Below, one piece after another: positions 24,946 through 34,167 of a stretch of DNA of 64,000 nt. The notes beneath the pieces are model-generated. The model saw nothing but the letters and a program-made list of their open reading frames with translations. It was not told the DNA's origin and ran no database searches. This DNA comes from Glaciimonas sp. CA11.2 (GTDB lineage Bacteria; Pseudomonadota; Gammaproteobacteria; Burkholderiales; Burkholderiaceae_D). The DNA lies in NCBI RefSeq assembly GCF_034314045.1, contig NZ_JAVIWL010000001.1, forward strand, positions 4,340,001 to 4,404,000. Reading direction: 5' to 3'. The first letter of the stretch is position 1; every line of letters starts with the position of its first letter. Position numbers and translations under genes: made by a program.

Positions 24946-27096
24946 TTTTTGCTTTTCCCTGCCTCTGCCGCATTCCCCAATTTTAAAAAAAGATCGAAAA
25001 CTTCCCCATATGTGTTGGCTGCGCTTGGCGTGCTCAGCACATTGAGCTCCGTGAGTATGGCTGCCGACGATACATCTCAACCACTTAAGGAAGTCGTAGT
25101 GTCAGCTAGTCGGACTGAACAGCGCGTCATGGACACAGCTGCGTCAATTGATGTGGTGAATTCTCGTCAGATTCACGATGGTACTGCTGAACAAAATATG
25201 TCAGAACCGCTGGCGCGCGCGCCCGGCATTTTTGCGCTGAATCGCCAAAACTATGCGCAGGATCTATTGATTTCTTCAAGAGGTTTTGGTGCTAATTCAG
25301 CTTTCGGTGCGCGTGGCATCAAAATATTTGTCGATGGTATTCCTGGAACGGCGGCTGACGGGCAGGGCCAGATTTCACATATTGATCTGGCTTCTGCCGA
25401 TCATATTGAAGTCATGCGTGGTCCGTTTTCTGTTTTGTACGGCAATTCCGCAGGCGGCGTTATCAACGTCTTCTCAGAAAATGGAAAGCCGGGAGCGGAA
25501 GTGATGCCCTATTTTTCGATGGGATCGTTCGGACAGCGCAAGTACGGCGTCAAAATCGATGGCGATGAAAACGGTCTTAATTATCTTGTGGATGCTGGTG
25601 CGCTTCATACAGACGGTTATCGCGATCATAGCGCTGCCGATAGGAATAATGAAAATGCGAAGCTGCGCTTTACACTGACGCCGGATACGACGGTGACGGT
25701 AGTGGCTAACAGGGTGCATTTGACTGCGCTTGATCCATTAGGATTAACTGCCGCCCAATTACAAGCAAATCCGCGCGGAGCAGGAACCGGAGCGGCAGCA
25801 TTTAACACCCGCAAAAGTGTTGATCAGACCCAAGTCGGCGTGACGGTGGATCAGCGCATCAGTGCAACCGACTCGCTCACTTTTACACCTTATGGCGGCG
25901 AGCGCAAAACCACCCAATATCTTGCCTCAACGGTAAATGGCGTCATCAATCTAAAGCGCGATTTTTTTGGTATGGACAGCAAGTGGTTGCATTCGGAAAA
26001 TATTGGCGGCATGCCTCTTAAAATAGTCGTTGGCGTGGATGGTAACGAAAACAGGGATCACCGTTTAACGTTTTCCAATATCGCAGGTCAGGAGAAAATT
26101 GCGGCGACAGATCAGGATTATTCAATGGAGGCGCGTAATCTTGACTTCTATTTGCAAGGTGAATTACGTCCTACCGATCGCTTGGCATTTACCGCTGGTT
26201 TACGGCAATCGCAAATTACCTTAAGTGCAAACAGCAACAACAATTTGGCCTCATTGGGTTCGCATACCTATCAAGCAGTAACCGGTATGGTTTCGGCGCA
26301 ATATTACGTTCAGGAAAATGCAAACGTGTATGTGTCTTATGGCTCCGGCTTTGATACACCGACACTCAATCAGATCATCTATAGTCCGGGCTATGTCAAT
26401 TCTGGTGGCACGAATACCGGCAATATTGGTATCAACGCCGCCAAGACCAAGCAGATCGAAATTGGATACAAGAGCCAAATTTCTAACAGCGCACAGGTAA
26501 CAATCGCTCTGTTTCACGCTGATACCACCGACGACATCGTGATTGCGGCAAGCAACGGCGGCAAAACATCCTATATGAATGCGCCAAAAACAACGCGTGA
26601 TGGACTAGAGCTGAGTACAGAGTTTCAACTGCCGTATCACTTGCAAGCAAATGTCGCCTACACGTTGCTGGACGCCAAGGTTGCGCAGTCGTACACAGAA
26701 AACATTACCAATGCCAGCAATAATGTGACGACTTCTTATAACGTCGCACGGGGCAATCGTATTCCGGGCGTACCGAATCAAGGGTTATTTGCCGAGCTGG
26801 TTTGGCGTAAACCCGACAATTCGCTTGAGTTTGCGGTGGAGGGAAGGGCGGCAGGTAGCATGGCCGCAAACGATCTAAATAAGGCCTACGCAGGTGGATA
26901 TAGTTTGATGAACCTGCGCGCGGTTGTACGACAGACACTGGGAAAATGGGCATTCACCGAATTTGCGCGTGTCGACAATGTGTTCGACCACGCATACGTT
27001 GGATCTGTGATTGTTAATCAAGCCAATAGTCAGTTTTATGAAAGCGCTCCTGGACGCAATTGGTTAGCGGGCGTCAATGCGAGCTATCGATTCTGA
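24943..27096 (+). CDS. pqqU: TonB-dependent outer-membrane receptor, PqqU/YncD-like
   Basis: 717 residues. Signal peptide (hydrophobic VLAALGVLSTLSSVSMA, cleavage near residue 40), TonB box EVVVSAS just after, plug domain (about 55-170) with ALARAPGIFALNRQNYAQDL, RGFGANSAFGARGIKIFVDG and EVMRGPFSVLYGNSAGGVINV, then a 22-strand barrel ending in Phe (ASYRF). The plug and barrel follow E. coli PqqU (YncD) closely as I recall it: NRQNYAQDL, VDGIPGT, DGQGQ, GYRDHS, and near the end YVGSVIVN and APGRNWLAG. PqqU imports the redox cofactor PQQ. AAAGAG lies about 9 bp before the ATG. No pqq synthesis genes are seen nearby, so it may scavenge PQQ. Confidence 0.82.
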   Translation: MFLLFPASAAFPNFKKRSKTSPYVLAALGVLSTLSSVSMAADDTSQPLKEVVVSASRTEQRVMDTAASIDVVNSRQIHDGTAEQNMSEPLARAPGIFALNRQNYAQDLLISSRGFGANSAFGARGIKIFVDGIPGTAADGQGQISHIDLASADHIEVMRGPFSVLYGNSAGGVINVFSENGKPGAEVMPYFSMGSFGQRKYGVKIDGDENGLNYLVDAGALHTDGYRDHSAADRNNENAKLRFTLTPDTTVTVVANRVHLTALDPLGLTAAQLQANPRGAGTGAAAFNTRKSVDQTQVGVTVDQRISATDSLTFTPYGGERKTTQYLASTVNGVINLKRDFFGMDSKWLHSENIGGMPLKIVVGVDGNENRDHRLTFSNIAGQEKIAATDQDYSMEARNLDFYLQGELRPTDRLAFTAGLRQSQITLSANSNNNLASLGSHTYQAVTGMVSAQYYVQENANVYVSYGSGFDTPTLNQIIYSPGYVNSGGTNTGNIGINAAKTKQIEIGYKSQISNSAQVTIALFHADTTDDIVIAASNGGKTSYMNAPKTTRDGLELSTEFQLPYHLQANVAYTLLDAKVAQSYTENITNASNNVTTSYNVARGNRIPGVPNQGLFAELVWRKPDNSLEFAVEGRAAGSMAANDLNKAYAGGYSLMNLRAVVRQTLGKWAFTEFARVDNVFDHAYVGSVIVNQANSQFYESAPGRNWLAGVNASYRF

Positions 27097-27126
27097 GTTT
27101 CTTGCAGTTTTAGAACTCTGATTGGT

Positions 27127-27179
27127 ACCGAGTTGACACTGATTGCCAACTCGGTGCCATGCGGTTTAAACCGCATGGC
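27127..27179. terminator. Two tandem perfect hairpins after the TonB receptor
   Basis: Hairpin one: 9-bp perfect arms ACCGAGTTG (27127-27135) and complement (27147-27155), 11-nt loop. Hairpin two follows directly: a 24-bp perfect palindrome GCCATGCGGTTT and complement (27156-27179). They lie 30-80 bp past the receptor stop, so termination is likely, though no T-run follows. Confidence 0.55.
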
Positions 27180-27250
27180 TGGTATCCATGACTAGTCGCC
27201 GCCGCAAAAGCTAATCTTTGTGACGATGGTCAGTCCGCCATGGGTACGGC
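27178..27250 (-). pseudogene. Fragment of an aldo/keto reductase gene
   Basis: On the minus strand this reads GGLTIVTKISFCGGD, a stop, then SWIP, which matches GLTIVTKIGFRRGEDESWIP of the intact aldo/keto reductase at 46710-47576 in the same window. The DNA also matches (for example GTGACGATGGT and TGGTATCCATGA blocks). Only about 70 bp is left. Confidence 0.6.
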
Positions 27251-27289
27251 TTGGTAACGTATATTTATTCCGGATTAACTGAATGTCTT

Positions 27290-29425
27290 TTACTTCGGCA
27301 TCATCTTGCGGCGCCAGATAGTAAGCTGAGCCTGCGTATGTTGATATTTTCTGGATGTTTCCCTGATTACAAAATCAATGTCCTGAGGCGCTTGCACCTC
27401 GTCAAACATAGTAGCCAGGATACGTTTAAGCGCTTGATAGGTGGTCACGGCTTCCCCATTTTCTCGAAATCCGCCCAACCAGTTCGATTTTGGCGTGTGT
27501 TCCTCCAGCCAAGTGTAAGGCGAGGTCAACAGTAGTAGCCCTCCGGGACGTATGCGCGTTCCTATATCCTCAAGAAATACTGCAGGCTCTACTAAACGGT
27601 CAATCAAATTAGCTGCTAACACGAGGTCATAGTCACGATATTTTTTGCTCAGGTTACAGGCATCACCCTGACTGAAATTGACCTTGATGGCCTGTTCTGC
27701 ATTTAACTCCAGCTCGCTCAGGCAAACTTCTCGATACTCAAACAACTCTCCTTCTATCGGCACTTCATACCGCACACGATCATGTTTGATGAGCGCTATG
27801 GCAACGTCGATGAAACGGGCCGAATAATCGACACCGTCCACATGAGAAAAATGCCTTGCAAGCTCCAGAGCGGAACGCCCAACGGCGCAACCAATATCTA
27901 AGGCGCGATGTTTTTTCTCACAAAGCATTGCAGAAATATCAGCGAGTTTTTTTGAAAAATTGGCAACCCCGAAATATTCGGGGCCATAGTGAAAATCCAG
28001 GTATTGCGCAACTGCTGAATCTGTTTCATAAGGATTCATCGGTAACTTTTCCTGATAGTGAGAGGTGACATAACGAAATCCTGCATGTTGAAAAAAATGA
28101 CGCCGAAAGGCATATCGCGCAGAGCGCAATCCAAGATTGCCGGTCGAAATCCAGCTTCCGCCTTTTATTAGAATATGTTTCCCATCAAATGTGGGCACTG
28201 AAAAATCATCATATAAAGGATATATTTTAAATCCCTGCAGGCCATCAGTCGCAGTACTGGTCCACTGCCACAGATTGCCAATTACATCGTAAAACTCATC
28301 TTGCGGAAACTGATCAACAGGACATGGCGATGCCCAGTGTTCCAAGTTTACATTTCCCGGAGCCGAGACCCAATCAGGCTGGTCGCAGGCAATGCGCTCA
28401 CGTAAAACTTTCCATTCCATTTCGCTTGGAAGTTGAATAGGTAACCCGGTGAATGCTGCCTTCCATGCGCAAAAAGCTGCAGCTTCATATTGATTAACTT
28501 CGACAGGCCAGTTCCATGGCATTGGAACTTCCTCCAACATAAGCCTTAATTTGAGACGTGTGGTTTGCTTAATGTCGCCGACCCAAAATGTCGGCATGCT
28601 GACGCCGCTATAACGACACCAATTCCAGCCCTCATCACTCCAGTAAGATTTTTCTTGATAGGCGCCATTCAGCACAAAAGCTAAAAATTCTTCGTTACTC
28701 ACCAGGAACTGACTAACCTGAAAATCGGCAACGGCTATGTTGCGTTGCCCGTATTCATTATCCCAGCCATAAGTAGCATCGCTGCTTAATTTTCCTATAG
28801 ATATGGATTGTGCCGGTATGTCGATCAGGCTGTTAATAGGTGCCTGGCCTAAGATATGGCTTGCGTGAGGACAGATGGGCCAACTGAAATCGGTAGACAC
28901 ATACGCCAGTGACAATTGGCGTATCAATACAGAAGAGGTTTCCAGGTGAATTCTCTCATGTTCTATGCCCATCAATAGAACCCAGACTGCACTATCCCTG
29001 TCTATCGGTGAGGCAATCTTTATGTGCGTAATAAGTTGTATGACTTTAGCGCGTACTTTGATGCGATATGCCCGCATCTGCATAATTGACGGCCAGTCAT
29101 AATGCTGCTCATTCAAATCATCCCAACTCATTTCATCCACGCCAATAGCAACCATCGCCTCAATTTTTGGGTCAATACGCTCATTGATCAGATGGGCTGC
29201 CAATAACTTATTAATGAAAAATGCAGCGGTATGACCAAAATAAAAAATTAACGGGTGTCGTAAATTAATTGCCTTGTTGTACCAAGCCCGCTCGTCCGAT
29301 AAACAGTTGAATAACGATTCGTAAAGATCAAATGTCTGAGTGAAATAGGCGAGGATTTCAGCGCGTTTTTGTTCAGAATTTGAGTGGTTTAAAAGGACGG
29401 TACGCGTGGGCTGCGGAAGAGTCAT
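27290..29425 (-). CDS. ovoA: OvoA, 5-histidylcysteine sulfoxide synthase with methyltransferase domain
   Basis: 711 residues, the size of full OvoA. N-terminal DinB-like domain with the non-haem iron motif HERIHLE near residue 157 and a further His in FYFGHTAAF; a central formylglycine-generating-enzyme/sulfatase-modifying domain (about 210-440, with NEYGQRN and GGSWISTGNLGLRSARYAFRRH); and a C-terminal SAM-dependent methyltransferase (about 470-700, with ALDIGCAVGRSALELA). OvoA joins cysteine to histidine with O2 and, in the fused form, methylates the product to make ovothiol A, an antioxidant thiol. No OvoB (PLP lyase) is next to it, so that step must be encoded elsewhere. It stands alone. 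Confidence 0.92.
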   Translation of the reverse strand: MTLPQPTRTVLLNHSNSEQKRAEILAYFTQTFDLYESLFNCLSDERAWYNKAINLRHPLIFYFGHTAAFFINKLLAAHLINERIDPKIEAMVAIGVDEMSWDDLNEQHYDWPSIMQMRAYRIKVRAKVIQLITHIKIASPIDRDSAVWVLLMGIEHERIHLETSSVLIRQLSLAYVSTDFSWPICPHASHILGQAPINSLIDIPAQSISIGKLSSDATYGWDNEYGQRNIAVADFQVSQFLVSNEEFLAFVLNGAYQEKSYWSDEGWNWCRYSGVSMPTFWVGDIKQTTRLKLRLMLEEVPMPWNWPVEVNQYEAAAFCAWKAAFTGLPIQLPSEMEWKVLRERIACDQPDWVSAPGNVNLEHWASPCPVDQFPQDEFYDVIGNLWQWTSTATDGLQGFKIYPLYDDFSVPTFDGKHILIKGGSWISTGNLGLRSARYAFRRHFFQHAGFRYVTSHYQEKLPMNPYETDSAVAQYLDFHYGPEYFGVANFSKKLADISAMLCEKKHRALDIGCAVGRSALELARHFSHVDGVDYSARFIDVAIALIKHDRVRYEVPIEGELFEYREVCLSELELNAEQAIKVNFSQGDACNLSKKYRDYDLVLAANLIDRLVEPAVFLEDIGTRIRPGGLLLLTSPYTWLEEHTPKSNWLGGFRENGEAVTTYQALKRILATMFDEVQAPQDIDFVIRETSRKYQHTQAQLTIWRRKMMPK

Positions 29426-30099
29426 TATGTCGGAAAGTTTAGTTGAGTTGAATACGACATGGAGGAACCCCTTTCAAACAAGGAGCCATGGAAACCAGCA
29501 TCCAAACAAAAATATTTCCTTAAGGAAATTACATATTGGAATTAAAAGTAGTGGTTGTCAAGAGCAAATAAAGAAAAAAATGGCACGAAAGGAATAGATG
29601 CAGCCGTCAAAAACACGACTACTTTTTAGAGAATTAGTTGATCACTTAAGCATTAAATACCTCCCTTGATAAAGCCAAAAAACTATTTACATTTTCCTTC
29701 AAACGGCTAGATACGGGTGTCCTATGTGATTCTTCCTTCAAATGAATATCGGTAAATCAAAGCCACTTTTTTTTGTGCTTTTAACCTCGCTTCAACAGAC
29801 CTGTTCGTGCCTGGCGTGAAAAGCCAGACAACTGTCGCGATCTGCATTCGTCATCGGTTTTAGGCGCTTATCAGAAACACTTTAAAAGTTTGTACGACTT
29901 GACGGCAGCGATCGCGATTTATAATCCTTGCCTCCTAATTTGGCAATCTACGGTCGATGTGGGGACGGGCGGTGAACAAATTAACTTCAACGCCTATGAT
30001 TGACGTTGGCGCGGTTACAATTTTTGCTGACAAGGCAATATTGTTAGCCTTAGCACTGTTTATTTTGCACTGGTGACGGTTGTACTTTAAGGAGTAGGT
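29426..30099. other. Intergenic stretch with possible promoter
   Basis: 674 bp without a supported gene. The only signals are TTGACG at 29899-29904 and TATAAT at 29920-29925, separated by 15 bp (shorter than the best 17), and a ribosome binding site (AAGGAG) just before 30100. They would have served the broken ATPase locus downstream. Confidence 0.4.
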
Positions 30100-30623
30100 A
30101 TGCCGTTTGAAAACCACGATGGTCCGATCGATGTTCAAATTGATGAACCAGCAGCCTCCGTTGAAGGCCAGGTAATGCTTCAGAAAGCCATTCCAGACGG
30201 AGGCTGCGGAGGATCAACCATTCATCCATCTTCGGTCATTAGGTATGAGCCGGAGCGCGTTATCGTTGTCAATTTCTACGTCAAGAAGCGCGCTCGATCC
30301 ATCTGCGTGGATAACGATACGCACATTTCCGGTCGCAATGGACGCGGCAAAACCTCTCTCCTTCGCCTCATTCCACTTTTCCCGGTGAGTATTCTTCACG
30401 CATGGTTAAGCCGTCGGGCGAAGGTATGAAGCCAATTTGCGAGTACGTCTTTGATTCGCTGTCGTAATATCTGGTCTTCGAATAACGCAACTTCGACGGG
30501 TTGAAGCTGGCCATCATGCTCTACAATCAGAAGGACGCGCCATCGTATATTTTTTGTGATGGTGGATATGATTGTGAATTATTTTCTGAAAATGGCCGGT
30601 ATGTTGAAAGTCGAATTCTTAAT
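30100..30623 (+). pseudogene. Dead N-terminal fragment of an SMC/SbcC-like ATPase
   Basis: From about 30245 the frame reads RVIVVNFYVKKRARSICVDN, then a perfect Walker A (GRNGRGKTSLL). One base out of frame it continues GEYSSRMVKPSGEG and CEYVFDSLS, then stop, YLVFE, stop, RNFDGLKLAIMLYNQKD, CDGGYDCELFSENGRYVESRILN. So there is one frameshift and two in-frame stops, and the rest of the protein is gone. The N-terminal ATP-binding motif followed by such a domain is typical of long SMC-like ATPases found in DNA repair and plasmid/phage defence loci. A reading frame with a strong AAGGAG starts at 30100 and may be the end of a preceding gene or a fused start. Confidence 0.6.
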
Positions 30624-31061
30624 GGTCGGCTCAACTCCGCTCTCATACCGTTCTGCGATCCCATGCAACCCTTCCCGCTGGCTTACCATTGTTAACACAA
30701 CTTTACAGTCCTGCTTTTTATTTCTCGTCGCCATGAACAAAGACCAGACAGTCACTATGACGTCGGCAGCCACATTGACAGGTCAATTGCCCAAACAGGT
30801 TTGGGTTTAAACACGTACCCATGGGCAATGGAATAACCGGCAAGAAAGAGTGCATAGAAATAAATGCCCTTTGCACCAAAATAAAGGGAATTAAAGTTGA
30901 AGTAAAAATGACAACATTTATCTTGACCGCGCTTAGTCTGCCGCCTATATTAGAAACGTAACCTGCGTTCGGCTTTCACTTTTCTGTGACTGCGAACCAC
31001 TTCAAAGCCCCCAATACGAGCCTCATGTCCCCATCACCATTACTAACGATTGGATCATGTC
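30624..31061. other. Intergenic stretch before the DUF4331 gene
   Basis: About 440 bp with no gene I can support. Short frames on both strands here are not protein-like. It should carry the promoter of the DUF4331 unit; no consensus promoter stands out by eye. Confidence 0.4.
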
Positions 31062-32552
31062 ATGCAAGCATTCCTGAGCAGAAAAGCCGCGGCAGTCGTC
31101 TTCGGCTCAATTAGTGCAATCACCTGTTTCTCAGCTGCCGCTTCAAGTCACCGCGAGGCGCCATTTATCAGTGGTCAGCCGAAGGTCGACGGCACCGACT
31201 TCTATATGTTTCGAAGTTACGAGCCGGGCCGTCAGGACTATGTCACTCTGGTAGCCAATTACATTCCGTTTCAAGATCCACAGGGTGGGCCAAATTTCTA
31301 CCAATTTGACGCCAATGCGCTATATGAAATCAGCGTTGTTAATGATGGTGGGAACAAGGAAAATATTACCTTCCGCTTTAAATTTACGAATACTTCAAAA
31401 CGTACCGCATTGACTGTCGGGGGGCAACCCACTCTTATTCCGCTCATCAATTCGGGTGTCATCAGCGGTGTTAATCCACCTGCCTTAAATGTTCGTGAAA
31501 CGTACACCGTTGACATAGTGCGTGGCGACCGTCGTGTTGGTACCGTGAGTTCAGTCACCAACACGGCTAACGGTTCCAACGTCTTTGATAAACCGGTCGA
31601 CAATATAGGTGACAAATCATTCGGCAGCACGACAGGTTATGCAACTTATGCGAACCAGCATATTTATAACGTGGCGATCCCTGGATGTGGCAATGGACGG
31701 CTCTTCGTGGGGCAGCGTAAGGAATCTTTCTACATCGCCGTCGGTAAGATATTTGACTTATTCAACCTCAATCCTTTAGGGCCTGAAACCGGCAACACCA
31801 ACAATCTTGCTGCCAAGAACATTAGCTCACTCAGTTTGGAAGTGCCGATTTCATGCTTAACTAATGGTACTGAGCCGGTCATCGGTGGCTTTACTACTGC
31901 AAGCGTCCGCCAAGGCCGGTTGATCAATCCTAAACCAGCATCTGGAAACAACAACGCTGTGAAGGAAGGCGGCCCATGGGCGCAAGTGTCGAGGCTGGGA
32001 ATGCCATTGGTCAACGAAGTGGTGATTGGATTGGACGATAAGGATCGTTTTAATGCATCCAGACCTTCCGCTGATACACAGTTTGCTGCTTACGTCACAA
32101 ATCCGTCGCTTCCTGCGCTCATACAGACGTTATTTCCGTCTGCTCCAGCGCCTACCAACTTTCCGCGAACCGATCTGGTGGCAGCGTTCTTGACCGGTAT
32201 CAAAGGCGTTAACCAGCCGGCGAATGTCAAAGCCAGCGAAATGTTACGCTTAAACACTACTATTGCGCCAACACCTCAAGCCACTCAAAATGCGCTTGGT
32301 GTAGCTGGTGGAGACAACGCCGGGTTCCCAAATGGTCGTCGTCCTGGGGATGATGTCGTTGATCTATCCGTACGCGTGGCAATGGGCGCATTGTGTGTGC
32401 TCACCGGGGCGACCGATACCTTGGGTGTTGGATGTAAACCGAGTGACGCAGCGGCTGGCGGCCTGGCATTTACCGACGGCGTACGCAATGATGCGACAAC
32501 TTTCCAAGCGGTGTTCCCGTATCTCAACACGCCCCTGCCGGGCAATAATTGA
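31062..32552 (+). CDS. DUF4331 domain exported protein
   Basis: 496 residues. Signal peptide (residues 1-25, cleavage near SAAASSHREAP), then a DUF4331 domain over nearly all of the protein: SSHREAPFISGQPKVDGTDF at the mature start, YMFRSYEPG, YEISVVNDG, and a late GRRPGDDVVDLSVR. The family is widespread, exported and without a known activity. An in-frame TTG at 31050 is possible; ATG 31062 fits the signal peptide better. It is followed after 9 bp by a small lipoprotein gene, then TPR and HupE genes and the gsp operon, so it may be a secreted or surface component linked to that machinery. Confidence 0.88.
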   Translation: MQAFLSRKAAAVVFGSISAITCFSAAASSHREAPFISGQPKVDGTDFYMFRSYEPGRQDYVTLVANYIPFQDPQGGPNFYQFDANALYEISVVNDGGNKENITFRFKFTNTSKRTALTVGGQPTLIPLINSGVISGVNPPALNVRETYTVDIVRGDRRVGTVSSVTNTANGSNVFDKPVDNIGDKSFGSTTGYATYANQHIYNVAIPGCGNGRLFVGQRKESFYIAVGKIFDLFNLNPLGPETGNTNNLAAKNISSLSLEVPISCLTNGTEPVIGGFTTASVRQGRLINPKPASGNNNAVKEGGPWAQVSRLGMPLVNEVVIGLDDKDRFNASRPSADTQFAAYVTNPSLPALIQTLFPSAPAPTNFPRTDLVAAFLTGIKGVNQPANVKASEMLRLNTTIAPTPQATQNALGVAGGDNAGFPNGRRPGDDVVDLSVRVAMGALCVLTGATDTLGVGCKPSDAAAGGLAFTDGVRNDATTFQAVFPYLNTPLPGNN

Positions 32553-32561
32553 GGAGCCAAC

Positions 32562-32828
32562 ATGATCACCAAAAAGTGCATGATGGGTCTCGGGTCAGCG
32601 CTGGTTCTATCCGTGCTCTTGGGCGGTTGCGGTGGTGGTGGGGATAACCAAACGCCATTTGATCGCACCGGTTCGAATAATACCGCTGAACCTGTGGCTT
32701 CGCAGGACGCCTTCATCGATAGCGTCAACGGGATTATTGCAACAACGTCCGATGTCACCGAGCCGGTTTCCATCGATTCGATTACGGCTACAACGCCGAA
32801 TAATACCGCTCCTCTGCCGCTTACGTAA
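32562..32828 (+). CDS. Small lipoprotein of unknown function
   Basis: 88 residues. N-terminal lipoprotein signal with lipobox LLGGC (Cys near residue 23), then a Gly-run and a Thr/Ser/Asn-rich, probably disordered tail. GAGGAG precedes the ATG by 6 bp and the DUF4331 stop is 9 bp upstream, so they are co-transcribed. Residue at +2 is Gly, which favours the outer membrane. No family recognised. Confidence 0.7.
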   Translation: MITKKCMMGLGSALVLSVLLGGCGGGGDNQTPFDRTGSNNTAEPVASQDAFIDSVNGIIATTSDVTEPVSIDSITATTPNNTAPLPLT

Positions 32829-32987
32829 TGGCTTTCACCTAAAGCCCGCAGGCACTTTGGATGATTATTGCGTTAGGTCTTGATGACCTGCCGCAATGAC
32901 CCTCCACGGCGTCTGCGGTTTCTAGTTTGCCGTCGCAACGACGCCAACGAACTGTGTCTGAAGGTCTTTTGTGCGACGTGAATATCC

Positions 32988-34166
32988 ATGACATCATTCA
33001 ACGCCCTGGTGGCGGCATTGTTATTTTCAGCCTTTTCGTTTCCGGCTTTTTGCGCGCCGCATATTCCCGTTAGCGACGCGGAAGTGATTGAATATTTGCC
33101 GCGACGTACTGACCCGTCGCAGATTGAATTTCGTGCCTTGCGTAGTCGTCTGGCAGCATCACCCGGTGATATGTCACTGGCGCTCACGCTTGCCCGCCGC
33201 TACATAAGTCAGTCGCGCGTAGAGGGAGATCCACGCTATCTCGGTTACGCCCAAGCGGCGCTGGCACCTTGGTATGACAAGGCCAGTCCACCGACTGAAG
33301 TGCGTGTCATGCGTGCCACATTACTACAAAGCACACATCAGTTCCCTGCGTCGCTGCTTGATCTTGACGCGGTAGTGAAGGCTGATCCGCGCAATGCACA
33401 GGCTTGGATCACGCGGGCCACTGTGCTGCAGGTGATGGGCGACTATGCGCGTGCCACCCAGAGTTGCAATGAGCTGCGTGAAATAGCGCCAGTGCTGATT
33501 ACGATTACTTGCTTATCGAATGTTTCCAGTTTGAGTGGACAGGCTCGTCAAAGTTATGTGAGGTTGAAATCGGCGCTTGATCACGCGACAGAAGTGGACC
33601 CTGGTATTAGAATTTGGGTGGTTACTTTGCTTGCCGAAATGGCAGTGCGACTCGGAGAGTCTCGTGAGGCTGAGGAGTATTTTAAAACGGCGTTGACGTA
33701 TGACGATGCTGATAGTTATTTGTTAGGCGCATACGCAGATTTTTTATTGGATCAGAAGCGTGCAGCCGACGTGATCCCTCTGCTCAAAGATAAAACGCGC
33801 GTCGACGCTTTGTTACTGCGCTACACACTGGCTTTACAGTCGACGGGCAATCACGCCGCAGCCGATCAGATTGCAGTGCTCGATTCCCGTTTTGCTGCAG
33901 CCATGTTGCGTATGGACACCGTCCATCAACGCGAACAGTCACGTTTTGAATTGCAGTTGAGGCATCGCGCTCCATCAGCATTACAACTGGCGCAGCGTAA
34001 TTGGGCGATTCAAAAGGAGCCAGCCGACGTGCGCGTTTTTCTGGAGGCTGCGCTTGCTGCGAATAATAAGGCTGCCGCTGAACCAGTGCTGGATTGGCTA
34101 AAAAAGACCCGGCTTGAAGATCAAGTCATCAACGCGCTCGCAGCCCAAGTCATTGCGGGGTCATGA
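32988..34166 (+). CDS. Exported TPR-repeat protein
   Basis: 392 residues with a signal peptide (residues 1-22, cleavage near FCAPH) and helical repeats typical of tetratricopeptide domains (for example ADPRNAQAWITRATVLQVMG near 145 and GESREAEEYFKTALTYDD near 225). TPR proteins scaffold complexes, here in the periplasm. The stop lies 1 bp before the HupE start, so the two are coupled. Specific partners are not visible, but its place between DUF4331/lipoprotein and HupE/gsp genes suggests a role in the same export-linked assembly. Confidence 0.85.
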   Translation: MTSFNALVAALLFSAFSFPAFCAPHIPVSDAEVIEYLPRRTDPSQIEFRALRSRLAASPGDMSLALTLARRYISQSRVEGDPRYLGYAQAALAPWYDKASPPTEVRVMRATLLQSTHQFPASLLDLDAVVKADPRNAQAWITRATVLQVMGDYARATQSCNELREIAPVLITITCLSNVSSLSGQARQSYVRLKSALDHATEVDPGIRIWVVTLLAEMAVRLGESREAEEYFKTALTYDDADSYLLGAYADFLLDQKRAADVIPLLKDKTRVDALLLRYTLALQSTGNHAAADQIAVLDSRFAAAMLRMDTVHQREQSRFELQLRHRAPSALQLAQRNWAIQKEPADVRVFLEAALAANNKAAAEPVLDWLKKTRLEDQVINALAAQVIAGS

Positions 34167-34167
34167 G

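Noticed and set aside
24620..25045. A 141-codon frame between LysR fragment and TonB receptor
   Set aside because: It is a chance join: its middle part is the frame-shifted tail of the b561 remnant, and its end overlaps the receptor signal peptide.
30579..30773. A 64-codon minus-strand frame with ordered look
   Set aside because: I could not tie it to any family and it overlaps the decayed ATPase; there is no ribosome binding site.
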